Positions 1 to 12,356 of a stretch of 64,000 nucleotides of DNA are shown one piece after another. The position numbers and the translations under genes are program-made. Numbering within the stretch: the stretch's first letter is position 1; the number at the start of each line of letters is the position of its first letter. Source of the DNA: Melanocharis versteri (lineage: Eukaryota > Chordata > Aves > Passeriformes > Melanocharitidae). Location: contig VZTG01010100.1 in assembly GCA_013397845.1 (NCBI GenBank), positions 23,893 through 87,892 of the forward strand, written 5' to 3'. The notes under the pieces are model-generated. The model was given only the letters and a program-made list of their open reading frames with translations, had not been told where the DNA came from and did no database searches.

Positions 1-212
1 TGCACAGGCACAGAGCATACCGGAAAAACTACGCGAAACAGGAAGAGAAAGAGTATAAAACCACAAACTTTTGGGAAGGGGGTGCGTGCTGTTGGTGGAG
101 CGGAGACTCCCCGGCCGCCCAACGCTGTTTTGCTTGTTGCCGCTTGCTTAATAAACTAATCAGATTTTAATTGGACTGGCTCGCATCAATTCTTCGAGCG
201 AAACTTATAACA
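1..212 (+). mobile_element. 3' part of an endogenous retrovirus LTR (cut by window edge)
   Basis: The segment has the layout of a retroviral LTR read on the + strand. A TATA box (TATAAAA) lies at about 54-60 and a polyadenylation signal AATAAA at about 150-155. A short U5-like stretch follows and ends in ...TTATAACA at 212, the CA end expected of an LTR. The left end is outside the window, so the target-site duplication cannot be checked and I cannot tell whether this is a solo LTR or the end of a longer provirus. No primer-binding site or retroviral gene follows it, which favours a solo LTR or a truncated copy. The family was not identified. Confidence 0.6.
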
Positions 213-740
213 GAGGCTATACTGGGAATCCTCTTGGCAGTTTCTTGTCTGTTTGTTTGTTTGTTTGTTTTTCTTGAACTGTTTCGGCTTTGGTATTTCG
301 TCCATCCAGGGAGCTGCTGGGAGGCCGCCCCGAACCTGAGACCTTGGAGAAGCTGAACCAACATGAGAAAGGACACTACAACCCACCAGTTTCACCTGCT
401 GCGAGGAAGAGACTAACACCAGAAACGTCGCCATCTATTCTCCCCCAGCGGCTGCATGAACTCCTGTTCCTCCCCTCCCTGAGACAAAGAGGGCAGCTGC
501 AATCTTTGCCCCCTGGCCACGTGGTCTGGTGGGGGTTAAGGTTTTGAAATTTCAATATCTAGCATTTATTCAATCCTTTTCTATGCCTTGTGGACACCCT
601 TTTGGTTTTTGATTTTTTTTTCCTTGTTAATAAACAACAAGTTTGGGGTTTTTTTCACTTTCACCCACTGGTATTCATCGCTCATTGGCAAAAGGGATTA
701 CTGGAGCCCTTCTCCTTAGTGGAAACACTCATTTCAGAGT
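213..740 (+). mobile_element. Probable retroelement remnant, unclassified
   Basis: The stretch starts with a (TTTG)n run at about 247-270. A GC-richer block follows at about 300-540, then a T-rich block with an AATAAA at about 630. This resembles the 3' part of an avian LTR, and the base composition differs from the AT-rich DNA to its right. I see no clean TG...CA ends or duplication. Short reading frames here have no recognisable protein. The assignment rests on pattern only. Confidence 0.35.
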
Positions 741-3066
741 GTTTTGTGCTAAATTTGTCTCCAAACTGACACACTTCCATATAGAAACTGCATTCACAGT
801 CATGCTTCTAAATTGTCCTTATTGAGAGGGAGCTCTTGATACAAACTGATGTAAAACTTTGGTAGAAATTCAGGTTGAACCTGAAACAAGCCGGTTCTTC
901 CCAGTCCATAACATGGGAACAAATTCTCATTAATGAACTCAGGTCAGAAAGCCAAGTTTAAGTCAGCACCTTGCATGTAATTCTGGTAAAGATGAGGTAG
1001 AAAGAAACTAATGAAAAGTTTTGGACAACGGATGATGAAAATGATGAAAAGAACTTGATTTTGAGATTGTTTGTCAGTTGTTAAAACATTCAGAAAGGGA
1101 TTTAAATTTCACACTTTGGTTGAAGAACAGATCTTTTATGGATTCCTTTGAGATCTTCCTGAAGAACAGGTTTTGAAATGTCTTCCTTCTAGGAAACATG
1201 GCTTTTTGGACACATCTGGTATGCATCGAGAGGCTGGGAGTACCGCTGTTTTGGACCAGTATGCTTCTTTCTGAAGCCTGTGATTGCAGAAACTATTTCT
1301 CAGAAAAATCTGTACTCTTTCTCCATTGATCCTTACTTATCTAGGCCCTCCAGGAATTACTATCCAGGCCTACCAAAGCAGCAAAGGTATTTGTACAGCA
1401 GTGCTTCCTGTGGGTCGTACCACATGACTCTTGTAGTTATACTCTGCCTCATAATTAGCTTGTTTGAAATGAGAATATGGGTGATTTGCCAGAGTAAATT
1501 GTTTTGCTGCTAAATTCAGTGATGCTAAGCAAGCAAATGAGAATTTGGCCCATATTAGCATTTATTTCCTTTAAGAGGGAATGACTTTGAAAAATGCCTA
1601 TGGTTTCACAGGACTGCTATTAGCATGGCTCACTAATGATAATTACTGTGGAATTTCCTGTTCGAGGAACTCCAACTGTGAGTTCATAAGTGGGTCAAAG
1701 CAATGGAGAGGAAAAGCAAAATTCAAACAACTTTTCAGTCCCTTAAACCTTGCTTTTGATTTACAACTTTTTTTCAGTGTTCAATTCTATTTTGTAGCAA
1801 TGAAAGGCTCTGACAAGTTGCCTGAATGGGGGAAATGTTACACAAATAAGCCCAGAAATGAAACAGTTCTTTTTTATTGATGTGCATTATTTTTTGCTCT
1901 AAGTAGTGAATCAGGATTTTTCTCCTTTTAAATTAATATTTTTGCTTTATTATCCATACAGTAGTACTGCATTGCCATTTTAAAAATTTGAGATGCATTG
2001 AAAGAATACTGGAGGGTCCACTGGATCTGTGTGTTTATGTTGCTGATACATTATACATTGTAAATAAAAAGACACAGTGATCCATACTATGTCTTTTTTT
2101 ATTAGAGGGCTCTCATTCACAACATTAAAGAAAGTAACTTCTAGCAATAGTGAATTATGTTCCTTATGCATACCCGTTTATAAATTATAGCTTTAGAAAT
2201 GCCAAATAGCATGCATTTGGTTCTGGTTCATTTAAAATGAAAAGCTAGAATATGTGCACAGTGTAGAGTCATAAGGGGTAAACCCTCCCACATAGTACTC
2301 TCTTATTTTGAACAGAAAGAAAAGCTGCATGACTTAGTAAGCTTAACCTGGTGAGATGTCCCAGCCTTACTCGCAAACATAACCTTGCTGTTTGCATAAG
2401 GTCAGCTGACCTCACTGCTATCTCAGAGACACACTGTGCAAACCTACTGTACCTTGAGAGGGAGCAGAGATGATCTTACACCAAGTAAAAACCTGCTGCC
2501 TCACTATTTTATCAGTAAAACTTACTTTTAGTGACCAAAGTCTAGTCTATACTTAGCTTTAGATCCTGCCTACAGAATCTGTCAGCACAGTTAAAATAAC
2601 AGAAGTGGTACACATCTTGCACAGACATTGTGTCAAAAGGAGATGGACAGCTGAGTTGGCACCGAGGTCTTCCAGCAACAATCCTATGGTCCTTAGAGTC
2701 ATCACTGCTCTGATTTGAATGTGACCGGGAGCTTCCTCTTCCAAATTTCTAGATAATCTCCTTTTCCAAACTGAGCTCACTGCCACAGTATGCAGTTCAT
2801 GTAAAGCCACCTATAAACAAGCTGTTTACTCAGACATACAAATGGATGCAGAGGGGATGAGGTGCAAAGGGGAGAGTTTCATGCTGCCTGAAGATTACAG
2901 AAGTACATTGGTCCAGCAAAAATCTGGATTTGCCTCCCCACCCCTCCCATTTGTGCTACTGCTCTGAGGAATTAAATGTCACTCTCACCAAGGATCTCAT
3001 CATGGTCTTTTTCATCTGAAAGTAAGCAGGCTGGAGTCTTGTATAATTTGGGAGCTAATTAAGGAA
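741..3066. other. Intergenic or upstream DNA, nothing recognised
   Basis: AT-rich single-copy-like sequence. Reading frames are short and show no known domain, and I found no splice-framed coding exon, RNA gene or clear repeat here. Confidence 0.5.
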
Positions 3067-3071
3067 GTGGC

Positions 3072-4808
3072 TGTAGGGGTTTTGGTATTGGCTAAATGCC
3101 AGTGCACTCACAAAAAATCATTCACACATTCTCTTCTGCTATAGTTCAGCAGAGGAGGGGGAAGAACAATTAAAAAGGAGTTCATGAGTTGAGATAAGGA
3201 TTGGGAAGAAACACTTTAAGGCAAAAACAGGCTCAAAACTTAAAAGGTATAAAGAAAAATTTATTAACAGAATTAAAAGAGGATAATGAGAACTAAAATA
3301 AACCTTTAGAACACCTCCCCCTCTCCCCCCCTCCCCCCTTTCCTTCTCACTGACAGTGCAGGGAGACAGGGCGTGGGAGTTTCAGTCAGTTTTTCACTCG
3401 AAATCTTTCTTCAGTTTGCTTAGGGAGAGGAGTCTCTTCTGCTATGCCATGGGGTCCTTCCCACGGGAGACAGTCATCTGTGAACTTCCCCAGCGCGGTT
3501 CTAATTTTCATGAGTAGCAGTCCTGCCCAACCTGCTGCAACGTGAGTCCCTCCCACAACTATTTTTTTTGAGCCATTAGTTCATGGGGTGTAGTCTTTTA
3601 AGGATGCGCTGTTCTAGTTTGGAAGTGAGGGTCCTCTTCCTCTATCCCTGGAAGCAAGGGTATTCTCTCTCTGTTCAAGTTTCTCACTAGATTACAGCTT
3701 TTCAGCATCCACACGCTCCAGCGTGAGTATTTTTCCTCACAGGCTGCGGGTGGACTTCTACATCCCCCCATGCACTTCATGAATTACAGGGAGACAGTTT
3801 GTTGTATTATAGTCCTCACCACAGCGTGCAGAAGAATATCGGCTCTGACGCCCAGAGCACCTCCTCCTCCCCTCCCTTCTCTTCACTGACCTTAGTGTTA
3901 CCATGTTGTTCTCCTCACGTGTCTTCACTTCTTCCTTTTCTCTGATTTGGGAGAGAATTGGTGTCTGTAGGTTCTTTTGTTCTCAAGTTCTATCAATTGA
4001 AAAGTTCTTACAGGGTTCCGCAGTGCTGAAAGGTTGATCTTGTCCGGGTTCTGCATCAGGGAATCGCTCACCATGCCACTTGCTGTTGGTCACATGGTCT
4101 CTGCTGGCACCATGTGAGCTGTGCTGGCCACCAGCCCCACTCAGCACCTCCCCTCGTGCGGGGTGCCGAAAAGGAAATGCTGCTGCCACCGCTTCTGCCC
4201 TTCTGTTCACAGCATGGCTGGCTAAAAGCAGCTAAGCAAGTAAAATTCATTGCGAGCCATTCCGAGATGGCAGCGGCCACATGGCGCCATCCCAGCTGCA
4301 CCGCCTCGGCTGCAGGGTCTCAGCCACGCTGCCGCTCCTGGCCCCCGTCACTCTTGGCTTTGGCCTCAAGGCCGCCCCCAGCCGCATGGGTGCTCCTAGC
4401 GCTGCCCCTGGCCGCATGGGTGCTCCTAGCGCTGCCCCTGGCCGCATGGGTGCTCCTAGCGCTGGCCCCAGCCGCATGGTCTTGGCTGCATGGCCGCTCT
4501 CGGTGCCGGGGTGACCCCCTGGCATCGTGCCCTGGTGGCCCCCTCAGGACGAGGACTGGCATGCCCCCCCCACCCCTCCAAGGAGGGGAAGAAAGAGGCA
4601 TTGTGTGCTTTCTTTTTCCTTCTTGAATATGTCATCACGAAGGTGTTACTAACTTCTCTAATTGGGCCAGACAATATGTCAATTGTCAGAGCCTTCAGGG
4701 ATTGGCTCTGCTGGACATAGTAGAAGTTTCAAGGAGTTTCTCTCTCAGAAGCAGCCTCTGTGGCTTCCTCCGCCCCCACTAAAAGCCAGGTCGTGTTAAC
4801 CTAACACA
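3072..4808 (-). mobile_element. Solo LTR, ERVL-like family, copy 1
   Basis: This is a complete LTR-like element lying on the - strand. On the + strand it starts TGTAGGGG and ends CTAACACA, giving the expected TG...CA ends. It is flanked by a perfect 5-bp direct repeat GTGGC at 3067-3071 and 4809-4813, which is a target-site duplication of the length typical of ERVL-class elements. A polyadenylation signal reads on the - strand at 3260-3265 (TTTATT on +). The sequence aligns over its length with 54231-55860. The block at about 4060-4560 is GC-rich and holds a 30-bp tandem repeat. No gag, pol or env frame is present. At about 1.7 kb it is long for a solo LTR, so a non-autonomous internally deleted element is possible. 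Confidence 0.85.
4381..4470. repeat. 30-bp tandem repeat, three copies, inside LTR copy 1
   Basis: Three head-to-tail copies of a 30-bp unit beginning GCCGCATGGG occupy 4381-4410, 4411-4440 and 4441-4470. The first two are identical and the third differs in the last bases. The related LTR at 54231-55860 does not show this triplication, so it arose in this copy or its lineage. The frames open across it are a by-product of the unit length being a multiple of three. Confidence 0.9.
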
Positions 4809-4813
4809 GTGGC

Positions 4814-5379
4814 AAACGCCATGGAAAGAAATCTCTTTAAAGACCAAACAAATGCTAGAGAAAAAAAGCTCTCTCTGGGTTCTGTAGGATAAACTTTAAC
4901 ACTTTATTCAGCCATGAACTTGACATCTACATTTCATTTTGAGGTGGCAGTTGGCTGCAGCTGGAGATGAGCAAAATTGTTTTGTTTTAAATCAGTAAGA
5001 TTTATTCTAAGTCCATTCACTGGACATGTTCATGAAGAGGAAAGAAGAAGCAGCATTCTTCAATTGCTCTTTTTAGGTTGCAAAATGTTAATAGAATAAA
5101 AATGAAAGCATAAAGAAGTGCATTTGAAGTGGAAAAGGTCTGTGCAAAGCAAGGCCAGAGCATTCAGGTTGCATACATAAAATCTCAAAGGCATGATTGT
5201 AAAGGAATCTAGGAACTAGGCAATCTGTGTAGTTTTGCAGAAGAAACCTGTGAGGTTTCTTTGAAATAAAAACCACAACATTTGGCTTTTTGGGCCTGAG
5301 GGGTTAGTCTAAAATAAACTACAGGCATGCTGGGCCTTAATTTCAGGTCAGACCTAGTGGCCACAGCGGCCCAAGAAAC
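4814..5379. other. Spacer, nothing recognised
   Basis: No coding exon, RNA gene or identifiable repeat seen. Confidence 0.45.
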
Positions 5380-5960
5380 AATGAAAAGTCTAGAGATTTT
5401 GTGTGGGACTTGTATGTGGTGAGAAAATGGACTGATCCAAGCAGCTACAGGGTCTTTATCTCACCTCATTAGTACACAAAGATTTAGAACAAATGTTGAA
5501 GGAAAACTAATTAAAGATGTGGAAATATATGAAAACCTAGTTAAAATGCAGCAGGACTTCCACAAAGATAGAACATACCACATTAAGCCAGTATGATAAA
5601 GTCTGATAAATCATTCTCTCAGACAATGAAAATACAGTAGATGAAATCTATCTGGACTTCAATAAAACATTTGAGAGGTTGCCATGTGAGAAAATATTAA
5701 TTAGGATGGAGAGATGTGGATGAATGTTAGAAATGAAAAGTGAGGACAATAGCATGTGCTGAAAGGGAGAGTCTTGAGGGAAGGAGGTTACTAATGTGGT
5801 TTCATAAGGACTGATCTCAGAACTAATCTTAGTTAAAATCTTATTAGCGACCTTGGGAAAAAACATGTGTGTGCTAATGAAATTTGCTGACGACATAAAC
5901 GTAAGACCTGCTGTTACAACAGAAAAGGACTGGAATACCTCATGGAAAGAATAGGAGGAA
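5380..5960 (+). mobile_element. Degraded CR1-like LINE fragment (reverse transcriptase region)
   Basis: Broken coding similarity to the reverse transcriptase of a non-LTR retrotransposon is visible on the + strand. Around 5640-5700 a short stretch reads like the conserved YLDF-K-F motif region (VDEIYLDFNKTFERL). Around 5878-5900 a stretch reads KFADDI, matching the catalytic [FY]ADD box. The two motifs are in the right order and about the right distance apart, but the frame between them is interrupted. I infer an old CR1 copy because CR1 is the dominant avian LINE. The ends are approximate. Confidence 0.6.
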
Positions 5961-8900
5961 CCTGCAGAAAGAGAAATTACATGCAATTTAATAGCTCTTG
6001 AAGAATATCTCTAGCAATGTATTGATGTGCTGTGCTTTCAGTGTTCTATTTCCTCCTCTTTGTTACCAGTCCCTTGGAAATGATTTCTTTTCACCCCCAT
6101 TATGATAGATCTTTGTATGTGGTTAGTTCACTTTTCAGCACTCTGTCTATATGTGTTGCATCATATATTTGGCATGTAGTTAAAATCCATATTGTTGTGT
6201 GCATGCATAAGGAGCTGAATTTATGTTGTATATGGAACCTTTCCAAATGCCTGAGCAATGACTCGTTGTTTTGTCACAACTTTTCCAGGCAGAAGGTGAC
6301 ACAAAGTTTAGTTAAGGCTGATTTAACTCCTGGGGGAGCTGTGGTAGGCTTCGAGTACAAACTAAAACCTCTTGTTTGCTGCCGTTAGCAATCCTGCAAT
6401 TCCTGCCATCCAGCCCCCCCCTTCCCAAGACACCCTAGTAGAAGTCCACCCACAGGCTGAAACCATTCAGGGCAGACAAAAGAGATCAAGCCTCTCTTCC
6501 CACACTTTCACAGCAGGGAAGCAGTCTATTCCCAGTTGGATGCCTTTTCTCTTCCCACAGGGGTAGCCGAAGGGACAGCCAGGATTCCCGTCCTTGCTGC
6601 AGTATTTTGTATTGATGTCCTTGCTGGAGATTTGGCTTTCTTTTTCTTTTTAACACCTGTGAGCTGTTGGCCTCTTACTCTCTGAGCTCCGTGATGCCTC
6701 AAGTTCTCATCAGGACTTGAATAAGTCCAGCCTGGGTGGCTGGACACAGGAGTAAAGCTCCTCATGGAGCAGGAGTCAGGGTCATTGAAGGGAGGAGCCT
6801 TATTTCAGACACCAAAGCCTTTCCCAAGGAGGTGTGACCCCTAATTTTGGGAGGTGTTTTGGCATCTAAGTGTGATATTTGCCATTGAGGTGTTATAGAC
6901 CTTCAGAATGCTGTCTAAAGGGGCATGCTATTTTAGCCTCAAATCAAGGAGTTTGCTAAGATTTCTCTGAGTAGATCTGAGTCAGTCACTGATGTTTCTG
7001 TAACCAAATAAATTACTTTTTAAGATTGCTTTGACACAGATAATTTCTGTCTCTGTATCTTCAGACAAAAATATGTGGTAATGCTAGGTGGAACTTCAGT
7101 AAGTGAAATGAAAGAGAGTTCCCTGTGTGGTTTTTTTCATTGGTGGAGCAGGAATTCAAAAAGTAAGTAAGCATGGGGAGATATAAACTGTATTTTTAAA
7201 GTTCTCCTGGACTGAAAAAATGTTTAATACTAGTACTGCCAGGGGAAATTTCTAAACAGTACTTTTTGTACTCCCCTATGAACTTTGAACCATTTTTTAA
7301 AAAAGAATATGCACAGAGCCATGAAGTCGTTGTGTGACTGAGTGAGTATTGTTTTTATAGATTTTAAATTTGAGAGATTTTTTTCAGATAAATTGTTCAG
7401 AGTCAAACCAGTCTTTGGTGCAAAGAGTTTGTGCATACTATAGTTGTGTTTGTGCTGTGCTGACTGAACTGGTTTGGTTTTGAATTCAGATACAACAGAA
7501 CAATCATTGTGTAAGATGCATTGTGTTATTGCCATTTAAAAATTATTTTTAAATAAAATTGTTTGTGGTTGGTGCTTGGTTTGTGTGGGTTTTGTTGTAT
7601 TTTTTTCGGGGGGGTTGTTTTTGTTGTTTTGTTTGTTTGTTTGTTTAAAATGAGATTTAACACTTTAAGTGTAGGGTTAAGGATTGTCACCTTGCAGGCA
7701 ATATAAACTGTGGTACAAGATCTTCCTGTGGCTGGGGAAGTAGGATGCAGCTCTCAGATGTGGAAATTGGGAATCCAGGTGGGCTGAGCTCAGGAATGGG
7801 TCGAGCAGCCAAGGCCACTTGAGGGTGGCTCCCCGGCTTTGGTTGGATTAGCTCTTGCTGCTCACCGTGTCCACAGCTGTGGTTTCAGAATTCCTGTCAG
7901 CCTCCATACCAGCATAACCCATCACCAGGCAAATGATACAGACTAGGAACTACATGTGACCTGCCTGAGCAATATGCAAGGCTGGAGTCACACAGGTTCA
8001 CCCCCCTTTATTTTTGAAGAAAAAAAGAAATGACATTTGTATCTGGCAACTTTCCTGTACATCCCTTCTTAAGGACTCGATGGAGCTACAGAAAAGCAGC
8101 AGCTATTTTGTATCCAGGAATGAAGATGTCTGAGTAGGATTTATATAATACTAACAAACAAACAAAAAAGCGCCACATAATTTTTTATGGAAAAGCAGGC
8201 TATGTGGACAGTATCAAAATTTTAATGACAAAATAAATACAGAAAAAAATTGGGACCACTGGAAAATGTAAAATCTTTCTGGTTTTAGTTGACAGCCCCA
8301 CCAAAAAAACCCCAAACAAACAACAAACCAAACCTTTAGAATATGTAGGTAAAAGCACTGATGGCGGGAAGCTTGTATCAGCAAGTTTCTAAAAATGAAA
8401 AGGAATGAAGTTGTGGAGTAGTTGTAAAAGTAATGCCAGAAAACCTTTATTTTAGCAACACTGCTGGATATTACTATAATAAGGCACAAATTCAGTTGTA
8501 TGTATACACTGTTCAGACCTGGCAGCTTAAAAACTGACAACTTGGTTGGTGCCTTTTCAAGGAGACAATTACTAAAAAAGCTTTCTTTGCATCAGATAAG
8601 CCTGGCAGTTAGTATACCAGTATAATAAAGAGTATCTTAGTTGAACCATCAGATTTTCCCTGACCTGAACTAAAATACTTTCTTTTGTTATAAATGCAAG
8701 GCATTTTAATAACAGAATGAAAAAAAGAGAGAATCTAATAATTGACTTATAATAATATCTGGTTTAAGAAATAAGAACATTCTAGGAAAAGAAAACTAAT
8801 GAAGAAATTATTATTTCTTCTCTGCTTCTGCTGAAAGACTTACCAAATCTTTCATTCTTTATTACTGAATTCACTTTATTTGATATTGATGCAATCCATG

Positions 8901-11837
8901 TTCCTTGAGAGTTTTTCTCCTTCTCCAGCACACTCTTCCTTTTGGAGGCATAATCTTTGACCTCTGATGACAATAATTTTTACAACATATACAGACAGTG
9001 ACTGCAGATGGGGAATCATGAGCTTACGAAGATGTAAGAAATAAATAACAGTTTTCTAATCATGCAAATATGGGATGTGATGGGTCAAACCATATATTTG
9101 TAAGAAATTTTGAGTCCTATGAGTGCTGCTATTTACTGGGGCTGCAGGTGCCTCTGAGAACCAAGAACTGTATGTCCAATGCCAAGCACTCAGCACCAAA
9201 TTCCAGCTGTTACTTGTTTTTTTCTGTAGACTGGTGGCTACAATCAGTTTTCTTTTATTCTCAAGTCAGTCCTTTATGTCAGGCTAGTCTCCTAACCTGA
9301 GAGTTTTTGAAGAGCAAAGCCCCTCTCTCTGTACATATATAAGTGGTTTTGGGGAAAAGCAAATATATATAGGTACTCCTTTAAACTGTTTTTTCATGTT
9401 TTCAAACTATTCCAAAAGTAAGGATTATATTTCTGTTTTCACCATTCAGGGATCATGGCAGCTCCATCATTCAAGGGGAGCAAGCCAGGATCCGCTCTCT
9501 TGAGGGGGTTACTCTGTTCATATTACTTGGATTTTTCTGTTGGGAAACTTACAGGTAGTGTTCAAATTGTCTAAGAGAAGAATTTTCTTTAATGACTTGC
9601 AAAGTCTCTAGTTGGTAGTTGTTGGCTGAAGTGAAAATGGATTCCAGATCATCCATATTAGGTCTGAGACCATCTCTTCTGCTCCTTTTGTTCAAGCCTT
9701 GTCACTATGTCTATATCCACTGTGTTACTTGACTAGAAGGAAATACAACCATCTCAGTAGAGGTGAACAGTGCTTCTTCAGATCATGCTCTCCTGTGCAG
9801 AAGTTGAAGTAGGCATTGCATGGAAAAAAAAACCCCAACCTATTCTAAGCCTGTAATTAAAAATATGTCTTTGCACACATGCACAAGGACCTGAAATTCC
9901 CACTGTTGAGTCAAACTCATCTCTGGCATTCCTGAAGATTTGCATGCTAGGCTTAGGAAGTGCATTGATATTCCTGTAACAAACTCTGTGGCTTTAGATT
10001 AATAAATAAACTTTTAATAAAAACACTAAAGATTGTAATTCTATTGTAGGATAGCACATTGATACCAGTGCAGGTTGTCACTGGCTGAATCCCAAAGCTG
10101 ACTTTCAGTATTAGCTGTAAGGACTCCTGTACCTCAATGTAATGGAATAACAGATAGTGGTTGTAGGTTGCTATTTCTGAGGCCAAGCAGTGTGAGAGGA
10201 TGTAACAGCTGACGTGCTGATAGAAAAAAAATGGTGAGACAGAACAATCTTAGGTTTCACATCAAGCTACATTAGTGGACACAGATTTTCTGCTTATTAT
10301 CCCCAGCTGGGATTCATTCAGCTTCTCTCATATCCCATCTCTTGTCTCACCTTGTTCAAATCCCATTTCTTTCACTTAGCCTTCTTGTAACCTCTCCTGA
10401 ACTCCTGTCTTCCTCGCATGCTGCTTTTGTGGTTGGAAAATTTCAACCCACAAATAAAGTTACGAAGAACTAAAAATAGAATTTCAGACTTGGAAATTCA
10501 GATGATACCGAGGCTGTGATACCAGTCCTGTCCATAGTAGAGAAAATCCCCTGCAGTGTCACTTCATTGCCCTTCAGCAGTGACTGCCTTAAGGGCTTTT
10601 TCTACAATTTGTCCATTCTGAAGGTATCTTTTATACTTCTTTTACATTAATATATTTTGGGAGTGTTTCTTTTAACTGTAAATTATTTGCAAAGGTTATA
10701 GCTGACCTTGTGTGCTGTGTAGTGATTGTATTTCACTGGTTTTTTTATAACTTTGAAATTAACCCTGTAGAAGACTTTGGGCTTCCTCTTCCATATGGGT
10801 CACACAACCATCAGGGAATGCTTGGTGTGATGCTGCAGGATCATGGTGATAAAGCTGAATATCAGAGCTTCAAGAAGGACTTAGTTGTTCTGTGACATAG
10901 GGTGACATTCTCTGACATAGTGAGACATGGTGACAGCATAGCACAATGAAGATAACATATAACAATTCACATCATACTCCAAGTCTCTGCACATAGACAC
11001 CTTAAAACCACCAAATTAAACTAAACCTTAAGCTCCTTACAGAATTCTCAGTGGTGATTTTACTGGCCATCCCAGGCTCACACTGATGAGCATGGGGGCT
11101 TGGGCTAGGTGCGAAAAGGGATGCACAGGAAAAAGTTTAAAGGTTATTTACAAGAAAATAGGGTTTTTTTCCCTGTTTTTCCTGATGTTGCCCTCTCACA
11201 CACATGTGTATACTAAAATTTTTCCAGATATGCCTACCAGCTAAAAAGCTGTAGAGCCACCTCTGTATGAACATTAAAAGAAAACCTATTACATATTATT
11301 TGTTAGACCACTGAATGTAAGGTCTGTAAATGCACGATAATGTGCATGCTGAGAATCCAATGTACTGGATGCTCCATCTTGAAATACTTCATGGTATCTT
11401 TTATCACACAGCTAAGGAGAACTAGAGAAGATTCAGAATGTAAATCTAATGAGTCTGTTCTTAATTTTAAGAAGTCATTGAATTATTATGAAAGAATGTA
11501 TTACCTGCCATAGGCAAGACTAAAGTGTTTTTGTTCACAGAGTCTACACATCTGTCTTTACTATTATTGTTCAGTATTTAAATCTGTCATGTGAGGTGGA
11601 AGAAAAGCACAGAATTATTTTGTTTGCTATATACATAATCTTTCATGTGTTTACACGTACTAAATATATAGAATAATTGAAGCAATGATAAAAGTCAGGA
11701 GTTTCATGGGGTTCTTTATCTCAGTCTTACTCTCTGTTTTGGTCAATGTAACTAATAAAAGTCTGTAATGTCAGGTGTGCTTCCACTTTTGGAAGCTGTC
11801 CCAAACTTTGGAAGCCACTTGCTTGTGAAATCCGACC
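5961..11837. other. Intergenic or upstream DNA, nothing coding recognised
   Basis: AT-rich sequence with scattered simple repeats, for example TTTG/TTG-rich at about 7615-7650 and A-rich runs followed by CCCCAAAC-type tracts at about 8305 and 9823. A moderately GC-rich patch lies at about 6390-6800 and another at about 7740-7900. Neither shows a splice-bounded exon of a family I recognise. Confidence 0.45.
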
Positions 11838-12356
11838 TTCAGAGTGGCCTCCAGCTCTGGGGTCCCTGCACAGCAAGGACATGGAGCTGCTGAAGTCAGT
11901 CCAGAGGAGGCACCAAGTTGATCTGAGGGGTGGAACACCTCTCCCATGAGGAAAGGCTGAGGGAATTAGGTTTGTTCAGCCTGGAGAAGTTTCAGGATGA
12001 CCTAATTGTGGCCTTCCAGTACCTGAAGGAGGCAACAAGAAAGATAGAGAGAGACTATTTAGAAGGGCCTGGAGTGACAGGACAAGGGGAGAATGTGTTC
12101 AACCTGACAGAGAGTAGGTTTAGGTTGGATGTTAAGAAGAAGTTCTTTCCTCTGAGGGTGGTGAGGCCCTGGCCCAGGTTACCCAGAGAAGCTGTGTCTG
12201 CCCCACCCCTGGAAGTGTTCAAGTGTTCAAGTGTTGGACTGGGCTTGGAGCAACCTGGTCTAGTGGAAGGTGTCCCTGCCCATGGCAGGGGGTGGGACGA
12301 GATGGGCTTTAATGTCCTTTCCAACCCAAACCATTCTGGGATTCTGGGATTCTATT
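11838..12356 (+). mobile_element. CR1 LINE, 5'-truncated 3' end
   Basis: This is a classic avian CR1 3' segment on the + strand. It contains the diagnostic successive phrases of the CR1 ORF2 tail and 3' UTR: the GAGGAAAGGCTGAGGGAATT region, the TTCAGCCTGGAGAAG region, the CCCATGGCAGGGGGT box and the CCTTTCCAACCCAAACCATT box. It ends with short tandem copies of GGGATTCT where CR1 ends in repeats of an ATTCTATG-like octamer. A duplicated GTGTTCAA lies at about 12217-12235. Reading frames crossing it are remnants of ORF2 or antisense shadows and are not host genes. Confidence 0.92.

Noticed and set aside
4114..4626. 170-aa open frame, with overlapping frames on both strands
   Set aside because: It lies in the GC-rich core of LTR copy 1 and is kept open by the 30-bp tandem repeat. 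It has no recognisable domain.
6372..6566. GC-richer open frame, considered as an exon of a neighbouring gene such as PRR5
   Set aside because: It has no similarity I can recognise and no paired splice signals.
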